64,000 nucleotides of DNA from Phlebotomus papatasi (GCF_024763615.1 NC_077224.1:18879078-18943077), one strand, 5' to 3'. Positions 23,332 through 33,956 are shown, counted from the stretch's first letter. Notes: generated from the sequence alone by a model not told the origin. Translations and numbers: made by a program.

Positions 23332-24428
23332 ATGTATCCTTTCATCCGTAGAAGCGGAACTTTAACATATCCTTAATATAAGAAATAGATCATTTTCCAG
23401 GGGCCTATCGACATTTCATTTTCTATACATTTTTACATTAGAGGCACTGAAGACTATTGGCAAGTTTTTTCCTAAAGAGATTTGACCGATCAGTCTGCTA
23501 TATTTCTAAATCTACGAACTACGAACAAATTTGCTTAAGTCGCAGTGCAATATCTGAAACATTTTTACAAGGAAAAGTAAAAAATAGCTTCACTTTTTAT
23601 TAGGCTTGATGGGCCCCTGTCATTTTCACTCTAATAATGGTAAAATGAAACTTTATAGTAGATAAAAAAGGTATTTCCACGTTTTTAATTCTAACCACTA
23701 AAAAAATTACTTCTCCCTTGCGCAAATTATTCTTAAATGCTTGTGAGGTACTAAACCTCAGGAAAAACATTTTTGGTCAGTAAATTAGCAAACATAGTTA
23801 GAAAAAATTACATTGGTCAGCAAATAGATCACCAAGGTCAGCAAACAAATAAAATTTTAGGGATCAAAAAATTCTATTTTTTGGTTATCAAAAATTAATA
23901 AGTGTTCGTAAATCCTTTTCAATAAAACTGAAAATGCCAAGGCTGTTCGTAACCGTGACTACTTCATTTTCCCTTCGACTATTTAATATTTATAATTACG
24001 TTTTATTTATGTATACTTACCAAGTTTAATTTTTATTGACCAATTTACTTAATTATTGCACAATCTGCTGCAGTCCTAAAAACCACGATTGTAGGGGATT
24101 TCTCATCTTATTAAAAAGGCTCATAACATTTGGTGAATATGAAAACATTAACCTGGTACAACACTTAGGGGGTAGTTTTGCAGATTCGTACTGAAAAATG
24201 TGTCCAAGATTTAAGAGTTTTTACTGAATTCCACACAAACCGAATCAGATGTTCATAGTCCTGCCCATAGTCATCAGATGCAAACCGAATCAATTATACC
24301 ATAAAATGACAAAAAAATCCCTTACTTATTAGGTTCATAATTCCACCTCACAAAATTCCTGGAAATCCTTGGACTTTCCTCTAAAGGAAAATGAAAATGT
24401 AGTGGCACTTTTTACGAAGCTGCCCTAT
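23332..24428. other. Intergenic AT-rich DNA, no feature seen
   Basis: No coding or delimited repeat signal recognised. Confidence 0.5.
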
Positions 24429-24742
24429 AGGGGAATTCTGTAATTTTCGTGGCATTGTCACGCGTAAGTTCGAAACCTGATAATGCCAATAGAGCTTTTT
24501 TGTCATATCATATGAGTTCGAAAATGAAATTAACTTATTTTTACAGTCTGTCTTGGTTAATTTGTTTAACAACATTCATTTTCATTTTCATTTCCAGAAA
24601 TCTCAAATGTGTGACTTCTGACAATGTCACGTGAGCTGAAATGGCAATGTCACGGCTACAGAATCGCATCTTCGAAAAAGCTCTCTAGAGATTCAAACCC
24701 AATTTGTCATATGGCATTGTCAGAGTGTTACAGAATTCCCCT
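24429..24742. mobile_element. MITE GGGGAATTCTGTAA, copy 2
   Basis: About 314 bp. Ends AGGGGAATTCTG / CAGAATTCCCCT, inner TGGCATTGTCACG / CATATGGCATTGTCAG. Internal TGACATTG-type repeats. Confidence 0.75.
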
Positions 24743-24874
24743 CCTGGATTGATTTTATTGATTTAATTATTATCTGTCATTAATATGACTTAATTGACAG
24801 CTGACTAACCTCTAAACCAGAGTTGAGCAAGAACCGTTTGAGTTTGAAACCGAACAAACGTCAAATGAAAATTA

Positions 24875-24962
24875 CACTTGTAAAAATAAAAGTATCAAAT
24901 TCATCCAAATTTGATCCATCCTTTGCAAAAGGATCAATTTGATCCTTTCATTTTTACCAGTG
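24875..24962. mobile_element. 88-bp TA-target MITE CACTTGTAAAAATAAAAG, nested
   Basis: Flanked by TA (24873-24874, 24963-24964). Ends CACTTGTAAAAATAAAAG / TCATTTTTACCAGTG, with GATCAATTTGATCCTTTC near the right end. Sits in the broken foldback element. Confidence 0.8.
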
Positions 24963-24992
24963 TATACATCAAAATTTAAAGCGCTCCTGTAT

Positions 24993-25213
24993 GGCATTCT
25001 GTAACCGTATGACATTGTCATATGACAATTTTAGAATTTCTATCTGGTCAATTCGGGGAAACTATTCAGAAAAAACGAATCATATCAAATACTGAGAGTT
25101 TCACAAAGGTCCTTGCAATAGAGATGTGATGCTCACTGACCTCTATTGTTATCCTGCCTTCGACTTTACAACGAAATGTCATATGACATTGTCATATCGT
25201 TACAGAATTCCCT
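24993..25213. mobile_element. MITE GGCATTCTGTAACCGTATGAC, copy 3, nested
   Basis: 221 bp. Ends GGCATTCTGTAACCGTATG / CATATCGTTACAGAATTCCC, inner GACATTGTCATATGAC twice. Confidence 0.75.
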
Positions 25214-25277
25214 TATTGAACAAACTTATTTTGACGTTTATTCGGTCTCAAACGGTTTTTGCACACCCCTGCTCTAA

Positions 25278-27320
25278 ATCCAACTTAACTCATTTGTGTG
25301 GTCTGCATCTATAGCTAGCGCCATCTATCTGTGAACCTTTATAAATTACTTGAGAACGTAGTTTTCTCAAGAATGCAATTTTATCAAAATCGAACGATTA
25401 TAAATTACTTTGCTCTTTTTCATACGACTTCGAGCAATTAAAGTTGATGGCGAAAAAAAAAAGAGGATCAATACTTCCGACTCTTAATTGACTTAAAGCT
25501 TGGCATGGGGAGATACACAAAATGCTTGGAATTTTTTTGCATATAGACTAAAGAGTACATCATTAAGAAAAATGTTGTAACTATAGCTAAGTATCACGAG
25601 TAAATATCGTGGCATAATGTCTAATGAAGAGTTCATTTTTTTTTGTTCTTTTAGTAGCTCTCATAGCTGTTGCATTTCTCTGGTGAGAGAAAATTTTTTG
25701 GCACTGAAACTTTTGCTACTATTCAATTCACCATTTCTATATCATTGAATCTTTATTCGCCATTCTGAGAAAAAAAGTTATTTTATATGCTATGACTGTA
25801 GATGTACTTTGGCATTTTGATGGGCGACTGCCAAGCAAGTGGTAAATTTGCAATAATTCATCTCAATTGCATCAACATCCAATACATTTTATATCTCCTT
25901 CATGCTTTTCTCTTTTCTGTTCGCATGAAAATTTGAAGGGTTGGATTGCGATTTTTCCCACAAATGTTTTGGCTATGTGCTTCTTCTGTAAACATATAAC
26001 GTATCAGCGGTGGAGGATCTCCCCTTGCGCACATTTCGATGACTACAATACAAAATATAGACGCGGTGTCGCCATAAATACTGTTTTATATAACACTGTG
26101 ATTTACAACTAGCGTCTGTATAAATAAACATAAAATTAATGGATACTATTCGAGTTGTATGGGAGCATCTCAAAAGCGATTTCTGTGCCAATTCTGCCAT
26201 ATTAAACTGATTCTACTGTTTGACGTCAGGAAAAATTTTTGGGCTGACATAGAGAAAAGGGGGGAAGAAATTCTATATCTCAAATGACTACAATGTTATT
26301 CTGTACATAAAATTGCCACTATATAATGTGGCGTCTACCAAGAATTTTACCCAAAAAATAAAATCATTCAAGAGTAAAATGTTCTAAGAAATGCCAAAGA
26401 AGTTAAATAAAAAGGGGATATTTTAGTGTCGCATCAACATTGTCAGACTCTGAATCAATCTTCGGGGGAAATACCAATAAAAGCGTCATGAGATACAATT
26501 TCTCAGTTAATTGATAAGATTTGCCACATTTTTTTTTGCTCCAACCGTAAGATGGTACAAATGCATGGAGAAAAAGAATTAAGAATGATATGACTCAACA
26601 TAAAATATTTATCTATAACTAAAGTATAATCTTTAGTTTTTTTTTGCTCTCATGGAAAATACGTCGTTAAAGTTTCATGTTGCGAATGCACGAGTTGAAG
26701 CTGCCGTAGATAAGAGACAAAAGATAACAACCTTCCGGGTTGCAACAATTTACAGTTAGTTTTTGTAGTGGAGTAGAGTTTCTTTATCAAAAGCCATATG
26801 GAATTAATTTATTAAAATTTTAATTGAAAAGTATTGTATTGTTGGGTGATGTAATCTACAAGATTTTCAATCTGTTAACACTTTTCTTCTTTTGAATTTC
26901 AATAGGAAAATGAAATTTCTTGATACTTTAAATGGTATGATAAATTTTTAAGCCTGCAAAATGGTAATGATATTACTTGGATAAAGAAAATAAAACGTAA
27001 TCAATCAGTTTAAAGTGCTTTCTTATCAATTTTGAGGTACTTACAAAACTGGTACCTTAACGACCAGAAAGTTTATTCCTTAATGTATTTCTTAAGTCTT
27101 AATTTTTACTTAAAAAGTTATTAGGATGCTCCTAAGGCGGTCTTAAAACTGCATGGTAGGATCCGTAGTATCGATCTCGATCCGAAAACTTTTTAGTTTT
27201 TAAGTAAAGATATCAAAACGTATTAAACTTAAAAATCTTTTAAAATCCCTTTTAAGAATTAAAGCATTTATTATATTATAATTAATAAAAATATGTATCA
27301 TACTACTAAGATGGAGTTCC
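25278..27320. other. Intergenic, mostly unassigned
   Basis: Contains the possible signal-peptide exon at 25624. Otherwise AT-rich, with one weakly cysteine-rich open frame (about 25867-26112) lacking an ATG start. Nothing else supported. Confidence 0.45.
25624..25682 (+). CDS. Possible first exon encoding a signal peptide
   Basis: ATG at 25624 opens MKSSFFFVLLVALIAVAFLW, a near-ideal short signal peptide with a basic second residue and a 16-residue hydrophobic core. The frame closes at a TGA that is itself part of a donor-like CTCTG|GTGAGA (exon end 25682). Small secreted insect peptides often have a first exon of this kind. I could not identify a convincing second exon. Thymine-rich DNA encodes Phe/Leu/Val by chance, so this may be coincidence. 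Confidence 0.3.
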
Positions 27321-27323
27321 TTA

Positions 27324-27729
27324 CTGTGTTATCACACTTGCACATTAAAATTTTAATATGATTCACATTAATTGTCGCTGGTGAGAGTCCAAATGTGTAA
27401 TTTGTGTGTTTGAATCATTTTATATTCAAAATTTGATCTATTTGTTGATAAAAAGGTAGACTTGGCCCGCAAAATTTGATATAAATTGATTTATAGCATT
27501 AATGCGAAAAATTAATGCGATTTTCTCTTTAATTTTTTAATGTGAAAAATATTTATGCTTTAGGGAAATTCAAATTTATTTTTGCAAGCCAAGTCCACTT
27601 CTTTATCAATAAATAGAAAAGCCCCAAATATTAAGTGACTCAAAGACACAAATAACATATTTGGACGCTAACAAGCGACAATTAATGTGAATCACATTAA
27701 AATATTAATGTACAAGTGTGATAACGCCG
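27324..27729. mobile_element. PIF/Harbinger-like foldback MITE with TTA duplication
   Basis: 406 bp, TTA exactly duplicated (27321-27323, 27730-27732). Ends CTGTGTTATCACACTTGCAC / ACAAGTGTGATAACGCCG. Arms continue TTCACATTAATTGTCGCT / GCGACAATTAATGTGAATC. The GTTATCAC motif also appears at the end of the 12766 element. Confidence 0.85.
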
Positions 27730-28092
27730 TTAGAATGGTTCCTAGTACAATTGATAAAAACTGAATGAGAAATGATAATGTTCCAATGATTCTGAGGTCC
27801 GAAGAGCAGTTCATTTTAAATCAAAGATCATTACCTAACAAAGTTCTCTAAACCGTTACGATAGGGCACAAACCTAGGATCTCGGCAAATCCTAATAAGA
27901 GACAGCTGAACCAGATATAAGACCTACTCGAATGCCTTTAGGTGATCTAGTGCAAAATTTTCATAAAGCGATGGAACTTCGAAACGTCCTACGCTCGTTG
28001 CCCCACGCAGGGAAAGGCAATGGAAAAATGAATAGGTTAGGCGTTTCACTTTTAGGTTATAATTCTTTCGAGCAAAGCATATACAAATGCAA

Positions 28093-28281
28093 CTATAAGA
28101 TATTAAAAGATTTCACTCGTGAGTTTGGAGCTAGCTTGGAGTTTGAGAAGTCAAAACTCTGGAGATATGCTTTGGTTTGTCCGTAAGCGAACTCTGAAAG
28201 ATCCACACGGACTTGTTCGTAAGCAACCTTGTAGGAAAGAACCCCTTCATCCGCAATCTCTAAAGTGGCTCCTCCGACCAT
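28093..28281 (-). CDS. Unrecognised 62-codon open segment behind a splice-acceptor-like site
   Basis: The minus strand has a pyrimidine-rich stretch ending TTCTAG at 28282-28287, directly followed by ATG and 62 open codons, then a stop. The translation has ordinary protein composition (it includes GGATLEIADEGVLSYKVAYE and SEFAYGQTKAYLQSFDF) with no low complexity. It could be an exon, a small gene or part of a degraded mobile element. The adjacent 27880-28090 stretch is also relatively GC-rich. A donor-like GTGAAA lies near 28113. I recognise no family. Confidence 0.3.
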   Translation of the reverse strand: MVGGATLEIADEGVLSYKVAYEQVRVDLSEFAYGQTKAYLQSFDFSNSKLAPNSRVKSFNIL

Positions 28282-29134
28282 CTAGAACGTGAAATGTAAT
28301 AATAAAGTCAGATTCACTTGAATGAAAAGAATCGAAAAACGTCGTTCAAGTTATAATTTAGGATGTGATAGGTTTTCTTTTAATGTTATGAATATTTAAG
28401 AAATGTTTTATCGAGCTAATAAAGAAGGAAAGTTCACTGACCATGATCATTCAATTTTTTCTTTTAACATGCCACATCTTTTTAAATTTCTTTTAAATTG
28501 GATTTAAGATTTGCTGAACGTTCACAAGAGATATCCGCTTCTCTGATGTCATTGGCAAGAATTCCTCGTTTCAAAGATTTCTAAAATTCCAAGATTTTTT
28601 AAATGTTGTGGTCCCGGAATTTCAAGTTTTCGGTATTTCGCGTTTTAGGAAAACTTGTCAGACTTGGTAAAACAAATTTTTCGAAGTGCAATATTTTCAA
28701 TACAAATTGAAGTTTTTTTTGTAGATTCTTTTTCAGGAGTGTAGTTCGGAACCTTGCAAGTAATTTATCGTTTTTGTTTTCTCTATAGAATCCTATTCCG
28801 TTTAAAAATGAATAAAAGTACAGACATGAATTTGACTGTAATTTTGGACACCTCATTTGTAATTTCGGACACTTTGCTTATATTTTTGAGCAGATGTTAT
28901 TCCGCAATAGGATTTCTATTCTCGTCTATATCAAGAATCTAACTTACCACATCCTGCTCTCTGTTTATGAGATGGAACGGTGAGATGTCCAAAGGAGCTC
29001 GGAAACCTTTGATGTAATTTATTGAATACGCGCAGATTCCCCTATTCTCTTGCTTTTCCAGCACCTTTTCAACACTTTTTCCCTACAGTTCGTTTGTTGG
29101 AGGTAGTACTTCTTTGTTTTTTTTTTATACACTA

Positions 29135-29330
29135 AAGGGCAAATGGAGCATACCTTTGAAATTGCGATATTCCACCCATTTTTAAATAAAATTGAGCCCT
29201 TGATTGAGCCTTATCGTGATACGACTTAGCTACACAAAGAGATTGAGATGCTAAATTACATTATGATAAACTTCAGTTCCATTTAATCATAGAAGAAGAA
29301 TCCTAATTTCAAAGGTGCCCGACTTCCCCC
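29135..29330 (+). mobile_element. TA-target MITE of the CCCCACTTCCCCC family, copy A
   Basis: 196 bp between TA (29133-29134, 29331-29332). Right end GAGGTGCCC-like AGGTGCCCGACTTCCCCC. Internal GAGCCTTATCGTGATACG matches copies at 40.1, 47.8 and 52.3 kb. Confidence 0.65.
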
Positions 29331-29504
29331 TATACAACCTTATCTTCACTAAAATTAAAAATTTATAATATTTTGAGAAGTAAAACAACTGTCCGGAATA
29401 AGAAGCACTACTTCATTTGTGAACCCCTGACAAAATAGTCTTTTTTACACAAAACACGTAATGCATTAGGCATGTTTCACTTCAGAATTTATCCATTAAA
29501 AACC

Positions 29505-29705
29505 CATTAAAAGGATTAAAAACATAGAAAAAAATTGAAGTGCCCGAAGCTTGATTCGTCCGAAGGTATCTAGTATCTAGTTATTTCTTGTTATCTCTTT
29601 AAAGAAAAATTATTAGTGGGGGAATACTAGATACTTTCGGATGAATCAAGCTTCGGGCACCTCAATTTTTTTCTGTGTTTTTAACGTTTTTAATCTTTTT
29701 AATGG
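29505..29705. repeat. Long foldback, GTGCCCGAAGCTTGATTCGT
   Basis: Nearly perfect inverted repeat: AAAAATTGAAGTGCCCGAAG with CTTCGGGCACCTCAATTTTT, then CTTGATTCGTCCGAAGGTAT with ATACTTTCGGATGAATCAAG. The pairing extends outward to ATTAAAAGGATTAAAAAC / GTTTTTAATCTTTTTAAT. The loop is only about 40 bp. Confidence 0.85.
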
Positions 29706-30045
29706 ATTTGACTGATAACTCTTTCTGGAAATTTAAGGCTTTGGACCACCTATTAATTAATGGGACAATTTCATTTGTAACGCTATTAAAAATTAATTAT
29801 TCAAAACTTCAGTTGTCCAAAGATAACGCACCTTCCCCTATTAATTTAAGAAATTTTAGTTCAAATCATAACCAAAATTGAACGAATTTACTGATAGTAT
29901 CTTATAAAATGATAAACATTTGAACTAAATACACTATTCAATAAATATTTAAAGAACATTCCATAATATTAAACAATTTTTTGTAGTGTCCAACTTTACC
30001 TTCAAAGTGTCCAAAATTACAATCAGTCCCAAATTATGATTACTT

Positions 30046-30505
30046 CCTCTATCGAGTTTTTAAAATTATTTCTGAATCATTCACTTATTAATTAAAAAAC
30101 TATTTTATTTATTTATTTTTTATTTATTATTTATTGTTTTATAATTTTTTCGCAATCGGAAATATTGGATTTTGTGTGTTGAATATATCCAATTTAATTT
30201 TTTTTAATTACCGGCCTATTTTAAAATTAAAGTGTTCACAGCAGCTGCAGACCAACCCCCTATCTTTCCATTCAAAAACTTTTTTTGAAAAAATATATTT
30301 TTATTTCATATTTCAAATCAAAAATACATTTATATTGAGATGCATTCAAAATCTTATCTCTTAAATTTTAATTTGGAAAACAAGTCTTTTCATTGGTAAC
30401 AATCTTGAGGAAACTGCTGGAACATTTAATGTAACAGCCTCTCATTTCTTTTTATCCTAATAGACTTTGTAAAAAAAAAAAACATAACTCGTGAAATGCC
30501 ATATC
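30046..30505. other. Intergenic AT-rich DNA, no feature seen
   Basis: Runs of TTTAT and no coding signal. Confidence 0.5.
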
Positions 30506-30765
30506 TTATTTGATAAATTGAAGGAGATTTGAAGGGCTTTGTTTTTCTTCTGCAATCTTTGCAAGATTTTTCATCACATCAACTCTGTTCTCAGTCTTAA
30601 TCATACGGTTTATTTTCATGACACAGCGATCTTTGGCATCGCAATAACTGACAATATAAACCACTGAATTATGTACATATAGAAGCCGGTTTTTCGTCTG
30701 TGGGGACTTTTTTATGACTTGCCAAACAATTCACTTGCATTCATGCTAATTTCAGCTTCTGCCAT
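30506..30765 (-). pseudogene. Unrecognised small protein gene, apparently frameshifted
   Basis: Two overlapping minus-strand frames look coding. An ATG at 30765 opens 17 codons (MAEAEISMNASELFGKS) and stops at 30712-30714. A second frame is open for 74 codons from 30730 to the TAA at 30506-30508. It encodes basic, amphipathic sequence, including YIVSYCDAKDRCVMKINRM and a helix-like KTENRVDVMKNLAKIAEEK. The whole span is 260 nt, two bases off a multiple of three, so one two-base gain could explain the break. Alternatives are a terminal exon starting at the acceptor-like CCCCACAG near 30688, or a base-call error. I do not recognise the family. Local composition is less AT-rich than the flanks. 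It lies about 650 bp downstream of the BRI3-like stop on the same strand. Confidence 0.35.
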
Positions 30766-31424
30766 ATCGAACGTAGTAGTAAAAAAAAAGGCGCCAAATG
30801 GAGCCATGGAGAAATGATGGGGATTTCTACGGTGATGTAGGAGGAGGGAGTTATTGGAGAAAAAAAAAGTTGAGTGACTTTGAAAAGAGATACATGGTGA
30901 TTTTCACGTGGTTCCCATTACATATTCAATTTTTTCTCTGATTAATCGATGCTGTTTTTTTTTGCTGAACAATTTTCACGGGGTATAATAGCTAATTTTT
31001 AACCTTGTTCACGAGTTGGTCTTTGTTTTTTTAATATTGAGATTATTATGTTTTACTTTTTTTTTTTAAATTCGGTTTTAAAATTAGATTTTCACAGTGT
31101 CATTGGATTTATTCATATAAATCTGTTTTTGGACACGTGTAACTTGGTAAATTAATCCAATTTGAGATAATCGTGATTCTGAGATAAAGAATACTTTGGT
31201 TTATATACGTCACAAAGTATATAAGATTTTTTTTTCTATTTTTGGTGTATAAATGTTTTTTTTTTGGTGGTTTGAAATATAAAGCAGGGATAAAGAAAAT
31301 GGGTATGGAATTGTTTTGAGCAATTCATTTGGAATCCTCCGTTCGCCTGATTCTCATATCTCTCTCTGGATGATTTTTTTTGTTTGTTTGTGAGATATCC
31401 TTTCTCTCGAGATAGACAGGCTAA
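30766..31424. other. 3' flank of the BRI3-like gene
   Basis: Presumably includes the BRI3-like 3' untranslated region next to its stop. No unambiguous poly(A) signal position can be chosen among several AT-rich candidates. Confidence 0.45.
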
Positions 31425-31900
31425 TTAAAATTGAGCACCACAATTTCTGCATCGCTTATTTTTCATGCATAAGCAGCAAAGGATGCCGATGGGAAATAGG
31501 AAAATGGCACAACAAATACCACAGCATGTGTAATCTTCTTCCAATGTACCAATCCGGCAGACAGGGCATCCTCCAACAACAATTATCTGCGGAGGGATAT
31601 TGATAGTTGTTGACGTTGTTGTTGCTGGAAGGGTCTCCGCGGTAGTTCCGTAGCTCATGGTATTCACAGGGGGTGCAGTCGGTAGGATCGGATAGTACTG
31701 CGGAGGTCCCGTTGGGGGTGGTCCCACTGAATCACAAAGAAAATCCAATCAATTGTTTACATTAAGATTATTCTATCAGAGATTTCGATTTCACAGATAA
31801 AAAAATTCTTACTTGGAACTGGCTGACTGGTAACCGTCGTTGATGTCTGCATCACTTCAGTGTATGATGGAGGTAGTTCTGATATCTCCCGCTTTTCCAT
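31425..31900 (-). CDS. BRI3-like (LITAF-related) small membrane protein, two coding exons
   Basis: Coding segments are 31813-31900 and 31425-31726 (minus strand), joined across an 86-bp intron. The donor is CCA|A then GTAAGA, and the acceptor is GATTCAG|TG. The junction splits an ATG codon (Met30). The product is 129 residues, close to the usual size of brain protein I3. The N-terminal half is proline/threonine-rich with a PPSY motif (10-13), the type bound by Nedd4-family WW domains. The C-terminal half has IIVVGG-CPVCRIG (CPVC at 83-86), a short cysteine-flanked hydrophobic segment (AIFLFPIGIL, about 103-112) and a terminal RCRNCGAQF (Cys122, Cys125). In the family these paired cysteines bind zinc and the segment inserts into endosomal or lysosomal membrane. 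The ATG at 31900 is the first in frame; the upstream frame has only non-ATG codons. The stop TAA is at 31425-31427. Function is by family only. Confidence 0.88.
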
Positions 31901-31990
31901 AATACCTCTCAACACACTTGAAATGTCCTCTTCAGAAAATTTTTCTTGATTTTCCAAAAAAAAAATCACAATTTATCACACTTGACTCAC

Positions 31991-32130
31991 CCGGGACTGA
32001 AGTATAATCTGCGCACGCCTATGTCAGATGCAGATTGTCACGTCTTGTTTGGAGTATTGCCTGATGTTTTCGACAAGCTTTTCACTCCTATACACTCCAC
32101 ATTTAGGCGATATATTCACTTTTTCACTGA
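31991..32130 (-). other. Possible 5' untranslated exon of the BRI3-like gene
   Basis: The minus strand carries a consensus donor CCGG|GTGAGT at 31985-31991. It lies about 65 bases upstream of candidate acceptors (AAATCAAG or TTCTGAAG) in front of the coding exon. Insect introns are often 60-70 bp, so this looks like a leader exon. An initiator-like TCAGTG lies near 32126. The left boundary is from the donor and the right boundary is a guess. Confidence 0.35.
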
Positions 32131-32663
32131 GCTTTGTGTTCCTCCTTATCACGCCAGAAGCGACGGTCTTGATTTGAATTTCATCGTAAAATTCACATGA
32201 GTACGTGCAATGATGTTTTTGGGAAAAATTTTTCCGTCCACGACTGGGACAAAGTGAATGATTTTCTCTGTGAAAAATGATTTTGCTATCGTGAAATTGA
32301 ATTTTTTGCTCTTCGCAGCAAACCATATGAAAAACTTAGGGGTAGGAGGAACTATTTGGACTCTAAAGGAAATTTGTCCTTCGTTGAAAAATTGTCAGTT
32401 ATAACTAAATTTTGCAGAGTTCCAATTGAAGCTCAGAGCAACATTTCAATTTACTAATATATTTTTTCACAAAAGTGATTTAATTGAGATTAAATTAATG
32501 TTTTGTTTTTTAGTTTTTTAAATATATTTACAATATTCAGATTGGTGAGTTCGTTTAGGGTTTTAAATAAGATTGAAGAACATTGCATACCATTTCAATA
32601 ATCTGTATTATGCACAGAAAAAAATGTTTTAGCAAAAATATTGTGTACCTAGTGAAAAATTAT

Positions 32664-32786
32664 TAGGGGAGACCTGGGCAGAATTAGGAACGGATAACAT
32701 TAGTAATTAACCTTTTCCTATTCATTGAGATATTGAACAATCTTAAACAATTTTATTTGCTGTCTAATTCTTTTACGGTCTCCCTA
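32664..32786. mobile_element. Short TAGGGGAGACCTGGGCAGAATTA MITE
   Basis: 123 bp with ends TAGGGGAGACCTGGGCAGAA / TTTTACGGTCTCCCTA and TTAGG / CTAA pairing inward. Same end type as the elements at 34801 and 58125. No exact target duplication. Confidence 0.65.
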
Positions 32787-33114
32787 GCTGTTTTCAATCC
32801 AGGAGTGACATGATAACTTATTTTCGATACTATCGACTGTCGATTCTGAAAAATTTAAACATAGCAGGAATTCCTGTAAATAATTCAGATATTTACAAAC
32901 AGGCACATCCTTTTAAGAATGTCACAAAGAAAGGCTCTGCAATGCGTCAAAAGTCGACATTCACTTAATCTAACATATATAGATTTATCGATACTATCGA
33001 TTCAATAGTGTCGAAAAGTTATCATACCACCCCAGATGTTACTCAATTTTAATTTGAAAAGCATTTCGCAATTTAAAGCTTTGTTAAAGCTACAAGCGAT
33101 AAACAACACATACT

Positions 33115-33526
33115 GCACTCTGCACTAAATAAAATTTTTCGTAAATTGTTCGTAAATGTTTGTGAATTTTTACTGGAGACTTAAAAATTGTTCGTAAATC
33201 GTATAACCCACAAACAAGTTCGTAATAGTTTGTACTTTATCACAAACAATGGTCGTAACATGATCACTTGATGAGCATTTTTTTGTTCTTTTACAAATAT
33301 TTGTTCGTACATTTTTGTTTCTCAAGCAAAAATTTCCAAACAATTGACAAAATTTTACGAACATTTTTTGAGTATTTACAAACATTTACGAATAACATTT
33401 CTGAAGAAATACAAACTTTAACGGACTTATTTGCGGGTTATATACGCTTTATAAGAATTTCGCAAGTCCCCAATAGGAATTCACAAACATTTGCGAACAA
33501 TTTTACGAAATATTTTTTTTCTGTAT
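33115..33526. mobile_element. MITE, TTCGTAAA-rich family, copy 2
   Basis: Left AAAATTTTTCGTAAATTGTT, right GAACAATTTTACGAAATATT then TTCTGTATA. Internal TTCGTAAATGTTTGTGAA and its complement. Related to 4003-4336. Confidence 0.6.
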
Positions 33527-33706
33527 AGTCCAAGTCTACAGTAGGAACCGTAATTTTTCTCATGATGAAACCTACATATTTTTATAATGATCTCTTAAGA
33601 CATTTGAGGTAATTATTTGCTAAAGGGTACTATCACACTAGGATTTTCACAATTTAATTTTAAGTTCAATTGAGCCAATTGAGCATTATAAGATTTCTAG
33701 AACTTA

Positions 33707-33956
33707 GGGTAAAGTGGTATAAGTTGAGCAGTGGTACAAGTTGGACAATGATACAATTTGAACAGTGCTTTTTGTCTTGATAAATTTAGTACTTCATTTT
33801 TATTTGTATATTTTTAATGCTTTAGTTTTATAATTTGGTTCCTTGTGCTTAAAAACCAAATTTTGTACTGTATTTATCAAGAAAAAAGCCATGTCCAACT
33901 TGTACCGGCGAATTGTCCAACTTGTAACACTAATTCCAAATTATATCACTTTACCC
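33707..33956. mobile_element. TA-target MITE GGGTAAAGTGGTATAAGTTG, copy 2
   Basis: 250 bp between TA (33705-33706, 33957-33958). Ends GGGTAAAGTGGTATAAGTTG / AAATTATATCACTTTACCC. GTACAAGTTGGACAATG recurs as extra subterminal copies. Related to 14722-14932. Confidence 0.82.

Larger units (their letters stand above)
24812..25277. mobile_element. Foldback MITE (copy 2 of the 8903 family) broken by two later insertions
   Basis: The left arm GAGCAAGAACCGTTTGAGTT and AAACCGAACAAACGTCAAAT ends at 24872. The right arm ATTTTGACGTTTATTCGG ... GTTTTTGCACACCCCTGCTC begins near 25225. Between them sit two other MITEs (24875-24962 and 24993-25213). Compare the intact 141-bp copy at 8903-9043. Confidence 0.75.
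28650..30045. mobile_element. Degraded GTCCAAAATTA-family DNA element carrying two insertions
   Basis: Left part GAAGTGCAATATTTTCAATAC and GACTGTAATTTTGGACACC. Right part GTGTCCAACTTTACCTTCAA and AAGTGTCCAAAATTAC. Both match the complete copies at 38953 and 46265. Interrupted by a TA-target MITE (29135-29330) and a foldback (29505-29705). The family carries no recognisable transposase. Confidence 0.6.

Noticed and set aside
25867..26112. Cysteine-containing 81-codon frame as second exon of the signal-peptide gene
   Set aside because: The start codon is TTG, and I found no acceptor whose phase fits the donor at 25682 while keeping a convincing cysteine pattern.
32024..32326. 100-codon minus-strand open frame with an ATG upstream of the BRI3-like gene
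   Set aside because: Composition is not protein-like and it overlaps the proposed leader exon and promoter region. No family recognised.
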